From CAIXDN01 sp964482085 (GTDB taxonomy: Bacteria; Patescibacteriota; Patescibacteriia; 2-12-FULL-60-25): 38,597 nt of DNA. The notes under the pieces were generated by a model, which saw only the letters and a list, made by a program, of their open reading frames with translations, had not been told where the DNA came from and made no database searches. The translations under genes and the position numbers were made by a program. Each line of letters opens with the position of its first letter. The first letter of the stretch is position 1. This document shows positions 16,647 through 23,788 of the stretch, in pieces. The stretch is taken from the NCBI GenBank assembly GCA_964482085.1, contig CAYZVS010000010.1:1-38597 (forward strand). The letters are read 5' to 3'.

Positions 16647-17788
16647 ACCGTGCGAGAATCCCAGGCTGTCGCGAGTCGTTCTTTTAGTCTTTTCTGAAAA
16701 GCAGTTTTCCCAAAGGTTTCTGCGTGGGCACGGATTTTCCTTGGATCGTAGCGTGAGGGATCAAAACGCATAGCCGCATTTCCGATGTCTTCCCAGGTCT
16801 GCATCTCAAAGAATGTGCCAGTGACTCCATCCATAACCGTTTCTGCGGCACCACCTTGTCCAAAGGCAATGATTGGACGACCTGCGGCCATGGCTTCTAC
16901 AGCCGTGATTCCGAAGTCTTCGATTTGAGGATGAAGGAAGGCGATAGCTTCGCGGAATAACTGAATCTTAGCTTCATCGGTTATATGACCTAGGAATTCT
17001 GTTTTTGGTCCTGCCATACGACGGAGCTTATCCATTTCTGGACCAACGCCAAAAATCTTGAGTGGAAGATTCAGCTTTGCAAACGCGCGTACGACAAGAT
17101 CAAAGCGTTTATAGGCGACCAACCGACCACCGGTTAGCCAGAAGGTTCCGGGTTTAGTTGAGAGTGGAATGCGATCGACGTCTACAGGCGGCGCCATGAC
17201 CTCTGAATCCCGGGAGTAGAAGCGGCGGATGCGGGCTTTGGATGTTTGGCTATTGGTCAGCAAAAGATCGGGACGTTGGGCGGCGAGTTGGTCCCATTGG
17301 CGAAGATGATGCAGATAGGTCGGAAGCAGTCGCTTGATCAGACGAGGTTGGGGGATATCGTTTATGTAACCAAGTCGCTCCTGCCAGAGAAAACGCGTTG
17401 GTGTATGCAGATAACAAACATGTAGAGCTTCGGGAGTTGCGATGACGCCTTTGGCAAAGTTGGAAGATGATGAAAGCACGAGATCGTATCCTGAAAGATC
17501 GATGGCTTCGATTGCTTCTGGCATCAAGGGCAGATACCACTGGTAATGTCGTTTTGCAAAAGGAAGGCGGCTTAATTTTCCTGGACGAATATCGGCGTGT
17601 TTGAAACCGATGTGCGTGCGTTCTGGATCATGAAAAAGTGTAAAAATAGGCGCACGGGGGAACAGTTCATGAAAAGCCAAGAGCACGCGTTCGGCTCCGC
17701 CGTCTTGCACTAAGTAGTCGTGGACGAGGGCAATACGGCGCGGTTCTAAACGCGCTTCCATGCGTATTGGCTCCGGTACCACAGTCAT
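16643..17788 (-). CDS. Glycosyltransferase, GT4 family (WbaZ-like)
   Basis: The preferred start is the ATG at 17788 (MTVVPEPIRMEARLEPRR), giving 381 residues. An ATG at 17836 would add 16 residues without family similarity and lies before the -10-like TACACT found 6 nt upstream of 17788. The N-terminus holds IALVHDYLVQDGGAERVL, typical of mannosyl- or rhamnosyltransferases of O-antigen and capsule clusters. The C-terminal half contains FLGHITDEAKIQLF and HPQIEDFGITAVEAMAAGRP with the catalytic E-x7-E. It follows the sugar-phosphate transferase gene and overlaps the next glycosyltransferase by 4 bp, so the three act as one glycan assembly unit on the cytoplasmic side. Confidence 0.9.
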   Translation of the reverse strand: MTVVPEPIRMEARLEPRRIALVHDYLVQDGGAERVLLAFHELFPRAPIFTLFHDPERTHIGFKHADIRPGKLSRLPFAKRHYQWYLPLMPEAIEAIDLSGYDLVLSSSSNFAKGVIATPEALHVCYLHTPTRFLWQERLGYINDIPQPRLIKRLLPTYLHHLRQWDQLAAQRPDLLLTNSQTSKARIRRFYSRDSEVMAPPVDVDRIPLSTKPGTFWLTGGRLVAYKRFDLVVRAFAKLNLPLKIFGVGPEMDKLRRMAGPKTEFLGHITDEAKIQLFREAIAFLHPQIEDFGITAVEAMAAGRPIIAFGQGGAAETVMDGVTGTFFEMQTWEDIGNAAMRFDPSRYDPRKIRAHAETFGKTAFQKRLKERLATAWDSRTV

Positions 17789-17794
17789 GATCCG

Positions 17795-17823
17795 AGTGTA
17801 ACCACGGCGCACGCCGTTGTCGC
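17795..17823 (-). promoter_or_regulatory. Candidate promoter of the glycosyltransferase pair
   Basis: On the minus strand GCGACA (17818-17823), 17 bp and TACACT (17795-17800) precede the ATG at 17788 by 6 nt. A short dyad ACGGCG/CGCCGT lies in the spacer. It is a moderate match; read-through from the upstream gene is also likely. Confidence 0.4.
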
Positions 17824-17839
17824 ACGTTTGCGTCAAGGG

Positions 17840-19246
17840 TTAGTGCGCTGAACGTTTACGGAAAACGGCGCCGGGTGTCTTGAAGAGAATGTAGAGATCG
17901 AGTGCTGGTGACCAATGCTCGATATACCAGGAATCGAGGCGTACTTCATCATCAAAAGAAAGATCAGAACGTCCAGAGATTTGGGCCATTCCAGTGACAC
18001 CTGGTTTGATCGCAAGCACGCGACGTTGATGTGGCTGATATTTCTTCACCTCTTCAGGTAAGTGGGGACGTGGACCGACAAGGCTCATTTTACCCAAGAG
18101 AACGGAGAAGAATTCCGGGAATTCATCGATAGACCATTTGCGGATAAATTTACCGACACGCGTGATACGCGGATCGTCTTTGATTTTTACGAGCGGTCCT
18201 TCGCGCACGTCTAGATGCTTCAATTCCTTGTAGCGCATCCCGTGGGTATGCGGATGCATGGAGCGGAATTTAAAATAGCGGAATAGCTTGCCGCGCTCGC
18301 CGACACGTTGTGGGGGCGTGTCATCGTCGAGGCGGTAAAAGATTGGACCGCGTGAATCTAGGGCGATGGCAATTGTCGTGATCAACATGATGGGCGAGAA
18401 CAGGATGATGAAGATCAGGGAGGCGACGATATCAAATACACGTTTGAAGATGCGTCCCCAGCCATCGAGGGGAGTTCGTTTTACTTCCAGAATCGGGATG
18501 CCGCCTGTGGTATCCATCTCGACATTCGTAAAGGTGGCAGAAAAAAGATCGGCGAGATATCGGAAATCTAGGTTATTTTCTTCCGTTAACGTGATGAGGT
18601 CGAGCGCGTCGTCACGATTTAGTTCTGGATCTGCCAAAAGAACGGTATCAATTTTTCCTCGTCGCGCGAGACTTCCGAGATCTTTGCGCGCTTGTTCATC
18701 CCAGTTACGAAAGATTTTTGCGACCGTTAGTCCAAGTTCTGGATTCTCTTTATACATCGCCACAATTTTGAGTGCGGCTTCTGAAGATCCGACGACACCG
18801 ATCTGGCGATGTCCGATGCGGGCGCGCAAAAGTGCACGACGTAACCAGCGGAGAAATAATCGACCTAAACTGACATTAAAAATAGCGAGACCCCAAACGG
18901 CGGCGATGACAAAACGCGAGGTGTCTAGAGCGCGAGTAAAAAAGACACTGGCGATGACGACCATGATTCCAGCGGTCGATGCGAGTAAGACTCGGCCTAA
19001 CATGGACCAAGCTCTGCGTGGACGGAGCGTGTAAAGTCCAGCGAGTGCAAAGAGTAGCATCCAGATCGCCGTAAAAGCCGCGGCGGAAGCAAGGTAATCA
19101 GGGAGCGGGACGCTTGTAATGATCGGACGTACCTCAATAAAGTATCGCGAAAAACGCAGGGCGTAGGCCATGCCAGCGGCTGCCATTAACGCAAGAAAAT
19201 CGAGCGGTAATAGGAGTGCGGCAAAGGTGAGGTCCAGTCGGCGCAT
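17840..19246 (-). CDS. Polyprenyl glycosylphosphotransferase (initiating sugar transferase)
   Basis: The 468-residue protein has two parts. The N-terminal half has four or five TM helices and a CoA-binding-like Rossmann segment (RIGHRQIGVVGSSEAALKIV). The C-terminal bacterial sugar transferase domain begins FKRVFDIVASLIFIILFSPI and includes GKLFRYFKFRSM, RKWSIDEFPEFFSVLLGKMS, LVGPRPHLPEEV and KPGVTGMAQISGRS. Such enzymes transfer a sugar-1-phosphate to undecaprenyl phosphate, the first step of capsule or O-antigen-like repeat assembly at the membrane. It is the first gene of the glycan operon. A TATACT 7 nt before the ATG indicates a leaderless transcript. Confidence 0.95.
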   Translation of the reverse strand: MRRLDLTFAALLLPLDFLALMAAAGMAYALRFSRYFIEVRPIITSVPLPDYLASAAAFTAIWMLLFALAGLYTLRPRRAWSMLGRVLLASTAGIMVVIASVFFTRALDTSRFVIAAVWGLAIFNVSLGRLFLRWLRRALLRARIGHRQIGVVGSSEAALKIVAMYKENPELGLTVAKIFRNWDEQARKDLGSLARRGKIDTVLLADPELNRDDALDLITLTEENNLDFRYLADLFSATFTNVEMDTTGGIPILEVKRTPLDGWGRIFKRVFDIVASLIFIILFSPIMLITTIAIALDSRGPIFYRLDDDTPPQRVGERGKLFRYFKFRSMHPHTHGMRYKELKHLDVREGPLVKIKDDPRITRVGKFIRKWSIDEFPEFFSVLLGKMSLVGPRPHLPEEVKKYQPHQRRVLAIKPGVTGMAQISGRSDLSFDDEVRLDSWYIEHWSPALDLYILFKTPGAVFRKRSAH

Positions 19247-19253
19247 TATCTGT

Positions 19254-19259
19254 AGTATA
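19254..19259 (-). promoter_or_regulatory. -10 element TATACT, 7 nt before the sugar transferase start
   Basis: TATACT on the minus strand is 7 nt from the ATG at 19246 and there is no Shine-Dalgarno sequence between. It matches the window's leaderless pattern. Confidence 0.5.
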
Positions 19260-19282
19260 TCATGTGTTTTTGCGTGGAATGC

Positions 19283-19315
19283 GAAACCCCTCCACCCAAG
19301 ATTGGGGGAGGGGTT
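19283..19315 (-). terminator. Probable terminator after the gene at 19321-19887
   Basis: AACCCCTCC/GGAGGGGTT with inner CCCA/TGGG forms a strong hairpin just after the stop codon on the minus strand. The following T run is short (TTT). Confidence 0.65.
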
Positions 19316-19320
19316 ACTCG

Positions 19321-19887
19321 TCAGAGTCGACAGCCTTGAATTTGCGAGCGAAACACGAGCAAGCGTGGCTTTCTGTGCCCATCAGGATGGAAGCTGATTT
19401 CCTCACCGCCTCCAAAGAAGTCCAGCGTGTCATCGATATCTTCCGAGTACTGAAGGGTACCGGTTATCCCGTTTTTTGTGGCGGGTGCCCGTTCTTTGTA
19501 GGCCGGGATGTGGAAGAGACTGTAGCTCTTGTCTTCTCGGATTGCGGCCTCGGTGAGAGTGAAGCCGTTTTTACGAGAGTTCTGCAGAACCCGTTGAACG
19601 TCGAGGAAGTTCAGATGAGACTCGGCGACGTTCGTCATGAGGATCTGGGAGACGATGTTCATGCCAAAGATCGGCTCCCTGCTTTCTTCTGAGTACACAT
19701 AGACATCAACACGCGAGAGTATGTTTGTCCCTGTGATGATCTCTAGGTATTTGAGGCCGTCTTTTTTCAGACCACGTTGGACTGTGCCCGGAATCATGTG
19801 CAGGTCCGTTGCCTTGATTGTTCTCTCGAACATCTCGGTCATGCATCCCATGAGAAAGAGCGTGAGGGTCTTGTCGTCGACGTTCAT
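19321..19887 (-). CDS. Unknown 188-residue protein with deviant codon use
   Basis: I recognise no family. The protein is soluble, mixed alpha/beta, without signal peptide or TM. Notable stretches are LKYLEIITGTNILSRVDVYV and SESHLNFL-like NVAESHLNFLDVQRVL. Codon choice is strongly C-ending (ATC, GAC, AAC and TTC dominate), whereas neighbours prefer ATT, GAT and TTT. It has a Shine-Dalgarno-like GAGG 7 nt before the ATG while most nearby monocistronic genes have none. Both traits suggest acquisition from another genome. It sits between the glycan cluster and a divergent Xer-type recombinase gene. Confidence 0.65.
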   Translation of the reverse strand: MNVDDKTLTLFLMGCMTEMFERTIKATDLHMIPGTVQRGLKKDGLKYLEIITGTNILSRVDVYVYSEESREPIFGMNIVSQILMTNVAESHLNFLDVQRVLQNSRKNGFTLTEAAIREDKSYSLFHIPAYKERAPATKNGITGTLQYSEDIDDTLDFFGGGEEISFHPDGHRKPRLLVFRSQIQGCRL

Positions 19888-19938
19888 CTCAATACCTCAT
19901 GTCTTTTTTGGCACGGAATGTACGTTTTGTCAATGGTT

Positions 19939-19967
19939 TTGCGACGCTTGAGCAATCGTGGCACAAT
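19939..19967 (+). promoter_or_regulatory. Promoter of the Xer-type recombinase gene
   Basis: TTGCGA (19939-19944), 17 bp, CACAAT (19962-19967), then 7 nt to the ATG at 19975. The spacing is ideal and the transcript would be leaderless. Confidence 0.55.
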
Positions 19968-19974
19968 TCCGGAC

Positions 19975-20916
19975 ATGGCCTCTCTTTCCTCGCATCTGCG
20001 AACGTACCTTGAGCATCTTGAAATTGAGAAAGGTCGCTCGCCGCTCACGATTCGTAATTACGATTTTTATTTGCGTCGATTTATTGATTGGGGAAAAGAT
20101 CCGGATACCGATGCGGTGAATCAAGATCTTATTCATGAATATCGATTATTTTTGAATCGCGCAGAAGGACGAGCTGGAGCGAGCATGCGCAAGAGTACGC
20201 AAAATTATCATTTGATTGCGTTGCGATCTTTTCTGAAGTTTTTGAACAAGCGAGATATCCAAACGTTGTCTGCAGAAAAGATTGATCTGGCAAAACAGGG
20301 GAGTCGGGATGTTTCTTATTTGGATGCGAGTGATTTACCACGCTTGTTAGAAGCTCCAGAAAAAACGGATGCACAACCGATTGTAAAAGCACGCGACAAA
20401 GCGATTTTGGAATTGTTTTTCTCCACGGGTATGCGTGTCTCGGAACTTGCGACGCTGAAAATTAGTCAGATTAATCTTGATCGCGACGAGTTTACGGTGC
20501 GTGGAAAGGGCGATAAGAATCGCATTGTGTTTTTATCTCAGCAGGCGAGACATGCGCTGAAACAGTATTTGGGTTTGAGAAAAGATGAAGCGCCGTATTT
20601 GTTTGTAAGACATGATCGCGCTAAGTCTGGTGTAAAAGAGATCGGTTCATTAACGCCAAGATCGATTGAGAGACTTGTGCATCATTATTCCGTGGTCGCT
20701 GGAATTCCAAAGCATGTTTCACCACATACATTGCGACACTCGTTTGCGACGGACTTGCTGATGAATGGGGCTGACTTAAGAAGTGTGCAGACCATGCTAG
20801 GTCACTCGTCGATTACGACTACGCAGATTTATACGCATATTACCAACCAACAATTGAAGGATGTGCATAAGGCTTTTCATGGGAAAACTCGGGATGATGA
20901 GGAGGTTGAAAAATAA
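19975..20916 (+). CDS. Tyrosine recombinase, XerC/XerD type
   Basis: The start is set at the ATG of MASLSSHLRTYLEHLEIEKG, giving 313 residues, close to XerC/D length. A reading frame extending upstream is antisense to the neighbouring gene. The N-terminal SAM-like core-binding domain (about 1-90) is followed by the catalytic domain with the first Arg in TGMRVSEL, then HTLRHSF (HxxR), LGHSSITTTQIYTHI with the second His and the nucleophilic Tyr. These enzymes resolve chromosome dimers at dif or act on mobile elements. Only one is visible, as in lineages with a single Xer. It is followed by tRNA-Arg, whose promoter lies over its 3' end. Confidence 0.92.
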   Translation: MASLSSHLRTYLEHLEIEKGRSPLTIRNYDFYLRRFIDWGKDPDTDAVNQDLIHEYRLFLNRAEGRAGASMRKSTQNYHLIALRSFLKFLNKRDIQTLSAEKIDLAKQGSRDVSYLDASDLPRLLEAPEKTDAQPIVKARDKAILELFFSTGMRVSELATLKISQINLDRDEFTVRGKGDKNRIVFLSQQARHALKQYLGLRKDEAPYLFVRHDRAKSGVKEIGSLTPRSIERLVHHYSVVAGIPKHVSPHTLRHSFATDLLMNGADLRSVQTMLGHSSITTTQIYTHITNQQLKDVHKAFHGKTRDDEEVEK

Positions 20917-20934
20917 GGGAATACCTGTTAGGTT
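20906..20934 (+). promoter_or_regulatory. Promoter of tRNA-Arg
   Basis: TTGAAA (20906-20911), 17 bp, TAGGTT (20929-20934); the tRNA starts 14 bp on. The -35 overlaps the end of the recombinase gene. Confidence 0.6.
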
Positions 20935-20948
20935 TTGTCAGAAATACT

Positions 20949-21024
20949 GCCCTGGTAGCTCAACGGATAGAGCGCCGGACTTCTAAGCCGTGATATGTTG
21001 GTTCGATTCCAACCCGGGGCACCA
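20949..21024 (+). tRNA. tRNA-Arg (anticodon TCT)
   Basis: Acceptor GCCCTGG pairs with CCGGGGC (one G-T). The D stem is GCTC/GAGC, the anticodon loop CTTCTAA carries TCT, the T arm is GTTGG-TTCGATT-CCAAC, and CCA is encoded at 21022-21024. The anticodon stem CCGGA/GCCGT has mismatches at both ends (31-39 A-G and 27-43 C-T), which is unusual. Confidence 0.92.
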
Positions 21025-21028
21025 TTAC

Positions 21029-21054
21029 GAAAAGCCGCCCAAAGGCGGCTTTTG
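21029..21054 (+). terminator. Terminator of tRNA-Arg
   Basis: AAAAGCCGCC/GGCGGCTTTT with loop CAAA. Confidence 0.88.
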
Positions 21055-21088
21055 TGATTTATTTGATGAAGTGAGATAGGAAGGCTTT

Positions 21089-21353
21089 ATGGTCAAGCAT
21101 CGAATTTATACCATGAGCTTTGCGAGTGTTTATCCTCTTTATCAGAGGTCGATGAAATTATTTGTTGGTTGAGACTTTTTTTGCGGAAGCTCCCAAGATG
21201 AATCCGATGAGATCTTTGGTTAAAGGCGTGGTTTGTGGTGTCCGAGTCGAGGATATTAAAGAACCGACGATGCGGGAAATTCGTTATCTGGATAAAATGA
21301 TTGATGAGTTGGCAAAAGGAAAGACCATGGAGAAGATTTTGCGAAAAGGATGA
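21089..21353 (+). pseudogene. Decayed DUF2200 gene with two internal deletions
   Basis: Three pieces of one DUF2200 protein lie in order but in three frames. MVKHRIYTMSFASVYPLY starts at 21089 after a good AGGAAGG site. EVDEIICWL starts at 21145 in another frame. ETFFAEAPKMNP through MEKILRKG runs from 21171 to 21350 in the third frame. Intact members are about 115-120 residues and have roughly ten residues between pieces one and two and about twenty between two and three; these are missing here. Simple one-base sequencing errors therefore cannot explain it. Function of DUF2200 is unknown. Confidence 0.8.
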
Positions 21354-21360
21354 GTCATCT

Positions 21361-21397
21361 TTGACAGGTTTGTACATTCTGAGATTCCTGCTAGTCT
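21361..21397 (+). promoter_or_regulatory. Promoter region of the SPFH gene
   Basis: TAGTCT (21392-21397) lies exactly 8 nt before the ATG at 21406. A perfect TTGACA at 21361 is 25 bp from it but 17 bp from an alternative -10, ATTCCT (21384-21389). Either gives a very short leader or none. Confidence 0.45.
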
Positions 21398-21405
21398 TTG
21401 GCTAT

Positions 21406-22161
21406 ATGCGTTATCTCCTCTCTTTTTCCTTCCTGTTTTGGCCAATCTTGATTTTACTCTTGGTAAGTGTTCGTCAGGTGAACCAATATGAACGCGGCGT
21501 AAAGTTCATGTTTGGTAAGTTTTATAAGATGGTCGATCCGGGTTGGCGTATTATCTTGCCGGTTGTTCAGTCGATGACTAAGGTCGATATTCGTACCAAA
21601 GCCGTTGAAGTTCCTTATCAGGATGCGATTACTAAGGACAACGTTTCTTGTAAGATCAACGCGGTTATTTATTATCGTATCGTTGATGTCAGTAAATCGA
21701 TTATCGAAGTTGAGAATGTGTGGAATGCCGCATCGCAACTTGCGCAGACGACGATGCGTAACGTGGCTGGTGAACTTACGCTCGATGAACTCTTGAGTGA
21801 GCGCGATCAAGCGTCGGAACGTATTCGAGAATTGGTTAGCTCGCATTCCGGTGCATGGGGTGTAGAGGTGCAGGGCGTGGAGCTAAAAGATATTCAACTT
21901 CCGGAAGACATGCAGCGCACGATTGCCAAACAGGCTGAGGCGGAACGTGAGCGCCGTGCGGTCATTATTAATTCTGAAGGTGAGGTTGCTGCTGCCGAGA
22001 ACCTTAAGAAAGCCGCAGAAATCTTGATGGTGAATCCAGCTGCGCTTCACTTGCGTACACTGAATACGATTAATGACGTATCCAGCGACCAGAGCAATAC
22101 CATTATCTTTGCGATGCCGATTGAAGTATTAAAAGCTTTTGAATCGTTTTCAAAGAAATAG
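21406..22161 (+). CDS. SPFH/band 7 (slipin/stomatin-like) membrane protein
   Basis: The start is the ATG of MRYLLSFSFLFWPILILLL, giving 251 residues. One N-terminal TM is followed by the SPFH domain: RQVNQYERGVKFMFGKFYKMVDPG, VDIRTKAVEVPYQDAITKDN and WNAASQLAQTTMRNVAGELT. A helical tail follows with the flotillin-like QAEAERERRAVIINSEGEV. Slipins form membrane-bound oligomers and often work with a NfeD protease, but no nfeD gene is nearby. An upstream extension of the frame overlaps the DUF2200 remnant and is unlikely. The gene is monocistronic with a strong terminator. Confidence 0.93.
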   Translation: MRYLLSFSFLFWPILILLLVSVRQVNQYERGVKFMFGKFYKMVDPGWRIILPVVQSMTKVDIRTKAVEVPYQDAITKDNVSCKINAVIYYRIVDVSKSIIEVENVWNAASQLAQTTMRNVAGELTLDELLSERDQASERIRELVSSHSGAWGVEVQGVELKDIQLPEDMQRTIAKQAEAERERRAVIINSEGEVAAAENLKKAAEILMVNPAALHLRTLNTINDVSSDQSNTIIFAMPIEVLKAFESFSKK

Positions 22162-22166
22162 GAACT

Positions 22167-22203
22167 AAAAAAAACATCCCCCAATTTTGGGGGATGTTTT
22201 TTA
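22167..22203. terminator. Bidirectional terminator
   Basis: AAAAAACATCCCCCAA/TTGGGGGATGTTTTTT between convergent genes; both ends have A/T runs. Confidence 0.92.
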
Positions 22204-23115
22204 TTCTCCGGAGTTTTGTGTTTCTGCTAATGGGTTGTAGTCGCTTGTGAAACGGATGTCGTCTCCAAAAGTATAGTTGTTATAAAATGTATCTGAGATG
22301 TCATCGATTTTTTTGTTCCATTCATTTCCGTAATAGGCGCTAGCAAGCTCTTCTGAGGTTATCCAGCGCAATATGCCGCCACGAGCAACCGCATACACTT
22401 TTGGATCGGTGATGAACTTTACCATCTTTATACCAGCGCGATACTGGACATTGGTGCCGAGCGTGTATTCGGCTAGCTTTTCAATCGATACTTCTTGTAC
22501 GCCGTCAAAGCCACCATACCAAGTAAAGAACACGCGACTATTTGGAAAAGCGTGGCGATTCCCATCTTTACCGATGTAATAAATCGCGTGACATGGGTGA
22601 TCCACAGCCGCATCAGAAGGACAAAATGCTTTGAGTAATTTACCAGCGTCTGGAGATACGGGTTGCTCAATCATCACGGGTTCGACTGGGTTTTCTGGTA
22701 GTGGAATTGGATTTGGTACAGGAACTGGATTTTCTGGTACAGGCAAAGGTGCAGGTGTTGAGAGCGGGGGAGAGACTTGGGTTGCGCCGCTTACATTGAT
22801 GGCTGTTGTGGCACCTGCCGCCATGCCACCGCTTGTATCACGACAAAACACAAAGGCGATGCGTGAGCCGCCACTTGGAAATGTGTAGACGCGAGTCGCT
22901 TTTCCGTCGCTTACGACCATATCACCGATTTCGGCCAAATCTACCCAGAGTGAGCAACGTTGAATTGAGATGCTAGAGCTTACGGTTGCGCTTAAATTAA
23001 CCGGTGTTCCGGCGGCGGTCGTTATCGGAGTAACGGGACCAATAATCGGTTTAGCGTAGGCCGCGAATGGGCTTAAGAGTCCGATGACGGCTGAAAGTGC
23101 AATAAGTCGTTTCAT
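22201..23115 (-). CDS. Exported protein: Ig-like domain, Pro-rich linker and duplicated C-terminal surface domain
   Basis: The start is the ATG of MKRLIALSAVIGLLSPFAAYA, preceded by GGGGAG; an upstream ATG adds seven residues. The protein has 304 residues: signal peptide (1-21), Ig-like region with two Cys (about 25-110), a linker rich in PVPENP (about 113-150) and a C-terminal domain of about 135 residues. The domain starts with FCPSDAAVDHPC and includes YYIGKDGNRHAFPN, KVYAVARGGILRW and NEWNKKIDDISDTFY. The same domain ends the protein at 31399-32280. It seems built from two homologous halves. It resembles unnamed domains of patescibacterial exported proteins; function unknown. Confidence 0.75.
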   Translation of the reverse strand: MKRLIALSAVIGLLSPFAAYAKPIIGPVTPITTAAGTPVNLSATVSSSISIQRCSLWVDLAEIGDMVVSDGKATRVYTFPSGGSRIAFVFCRDTSGGMAAGATTAINVSGATQVSPPLSTPAPLPVPENPVPVPNPIPLPENPVEPVMIEQPVSPDAGKLLKAFCPSDAAVDHPCHAIYYIGKDGNRHAFPNSRVFFTWYGGFDGVQEVSIEKLAEYTLGTNVQYRAGIKMVKFITDPKVYAVARGGILRWITSEELASAYYGNEWNKKIDDISDTFYNNYTFGDDIRFTSDYNPLAETQNSGE

Positions 23116-23155
23116 ATCTACTCCCCATTGTAGCAATTTTTTTTATTATCAAAAA

Positions 23156-23189
23156 CAAAACCGGTCCGACATGATGTCGGACCGGTTTT
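23156..23189 (-). terminator. Terminator after the cold-shock gene
   Basis: CCGGTCCGACA/TGTCGGACCGG with loop TGA, flanked by A and T runs, 18 bp after the stop codon. Confidence 0.9.
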
Positions 23190-23206
23190 GATTGAACAAC
23201 GGCTTA

Positions 23207-23407
23207 TTAGGCGCGCTGGACGTTGACGGCGCGAGGACCCTTGTCCGAGGCTTCCGTGTCAAAAGACACAGCGTCGCCTTCACGGAGTTCGTCGAACATA
23301 ACGTTGACGAGAGCATCTTTGTGGAAGAATACGTCCTTGTCACCACCGTCTGGTGTGATAAAGCCGAACATCTTCTCGCTCTTAAGGGTCTTGATCTTGC
23401 CTTGCAT
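23207..23407 (-). CDS. csp: Cold-shock domain protein
   Basis: This 66-residue protein is a single cold-shock OB fold, starting MQGKIKTLKSEKMFGFITPD. It has the RNP-like motifs KMFGFITP (RNP1, usually KGFGFI) and DVFFHKDAL (RNP2), and ends GPRAVNVQRA. It binds single-stranded RNA or DNA, acting as an RNA chaperone. The gene has a clear TATAAT about 30 nt upstream of its start and a strong terminator, so it is its own unit with a short leader. Confidence 0.95.
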   Translation of the reverse strand: MQGKIKTLKSEKMFGFITPDGGDKDVFFHKDALVNVMFDELREGDAVSFDTEASDKGPRAVNVQRA

Positions 23408-23438
23408 ATGGGTTGCTTACCAATGAGAAATGATAGGG

Positions 23439-23444
23439 ATTATA
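23439..23444 (-). promoter_or_regulatory. -10 TATAAT of the cold-shock gene
   Basis: A perfect TATAAT on the minus strand lies 31 nt before the ATG. No good -35 is seen 16-18 bp upstream. The transcript should carry a short 5' leader of about 25 nt. Confidence 0.55.
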
Positions 23445-23518
23445 GACGAACCATCATTGGCTTACCTAGCATTATACGCTAAATCGTGTAAAATTGCAAG
23501 TTTTGACCTATTAAGCTC

Positions 23519-23547
23519 TTGTCAAAGCCAAAAATGTGCGGTATAAC
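23519..23547 (+). promoter_or_regulatory. Promoter of tRNA-His
   Basis: TTGTCA (23519-23524), 17 bp, TATAAC (23542-23547). The tRNA begins 45 bp after the -10, leaving a 5' extension to be trimmed. Confidence 0.65.
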
Positions 23548-23592
23548 TCCTTCGCTTTATCAGGTTCCCTTTGTGGGGATTGAGGCAAAAAT

Positions 23593-23668
23593 GGTGGCTA
23601 TGGTGAAGAGGTTATCACAGCGGGTTGTGGTCCCGTTATCGAGGGTTCAATTCCCTCTAGCCACCCCA
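23593..23668 (+). tRNA. tRNA-His (anticodon GTG)
   Basis: GGTGGCT pairs with AGCCACC including the extra G-1:C73 pair typical of tRNA-His. The anticodon stem GCGGG/CCCGT holds the loop TTGTGGT with GTG, the T arm is GAGGG-TTCAATT-CCCTC, and CCA is encoded at the end. Confidence 0.95.
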
Positions 23669-23670
23669 TC

Positions 23671-23703
23671 AAAAATCCGACCTAGAATTAGGTCGGATTT
23701 TTG
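23671..23703 (+). terminator. Terminator of tRNA-His
   Basis: ATCCGACCTA/TAGGTCGGAT with loop GAAT followed by TTTTTG. Confidence 0.9.
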
Positions 23704-23774
23704 TTTGTTTGCAACACCGTTTCGTTGCACAGGAAAGCGTTCTAGAGGTGCTCGCATCAAAACCGTTTTTCATC

Positions 23775-23788
23775 TACTCTAATTACAG
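23775..23788 (+). promoter_or_regulatory. -10 TACTCT, 8 nt before the Hint lipoprotein start
   Basis: TACTCT (23775-23780), 8 nt, ATG at 23789; no Shine-Dalgarno sequence. It follows the window's leaderless pattern. Confidence 0.5.

Noticed and set aside
19777..19974. N-terminal extension of the Xer-type recombinase
   Set aside because: It is antisense to another coding region and lacks family similarity; promoter and family start agree on 19975.
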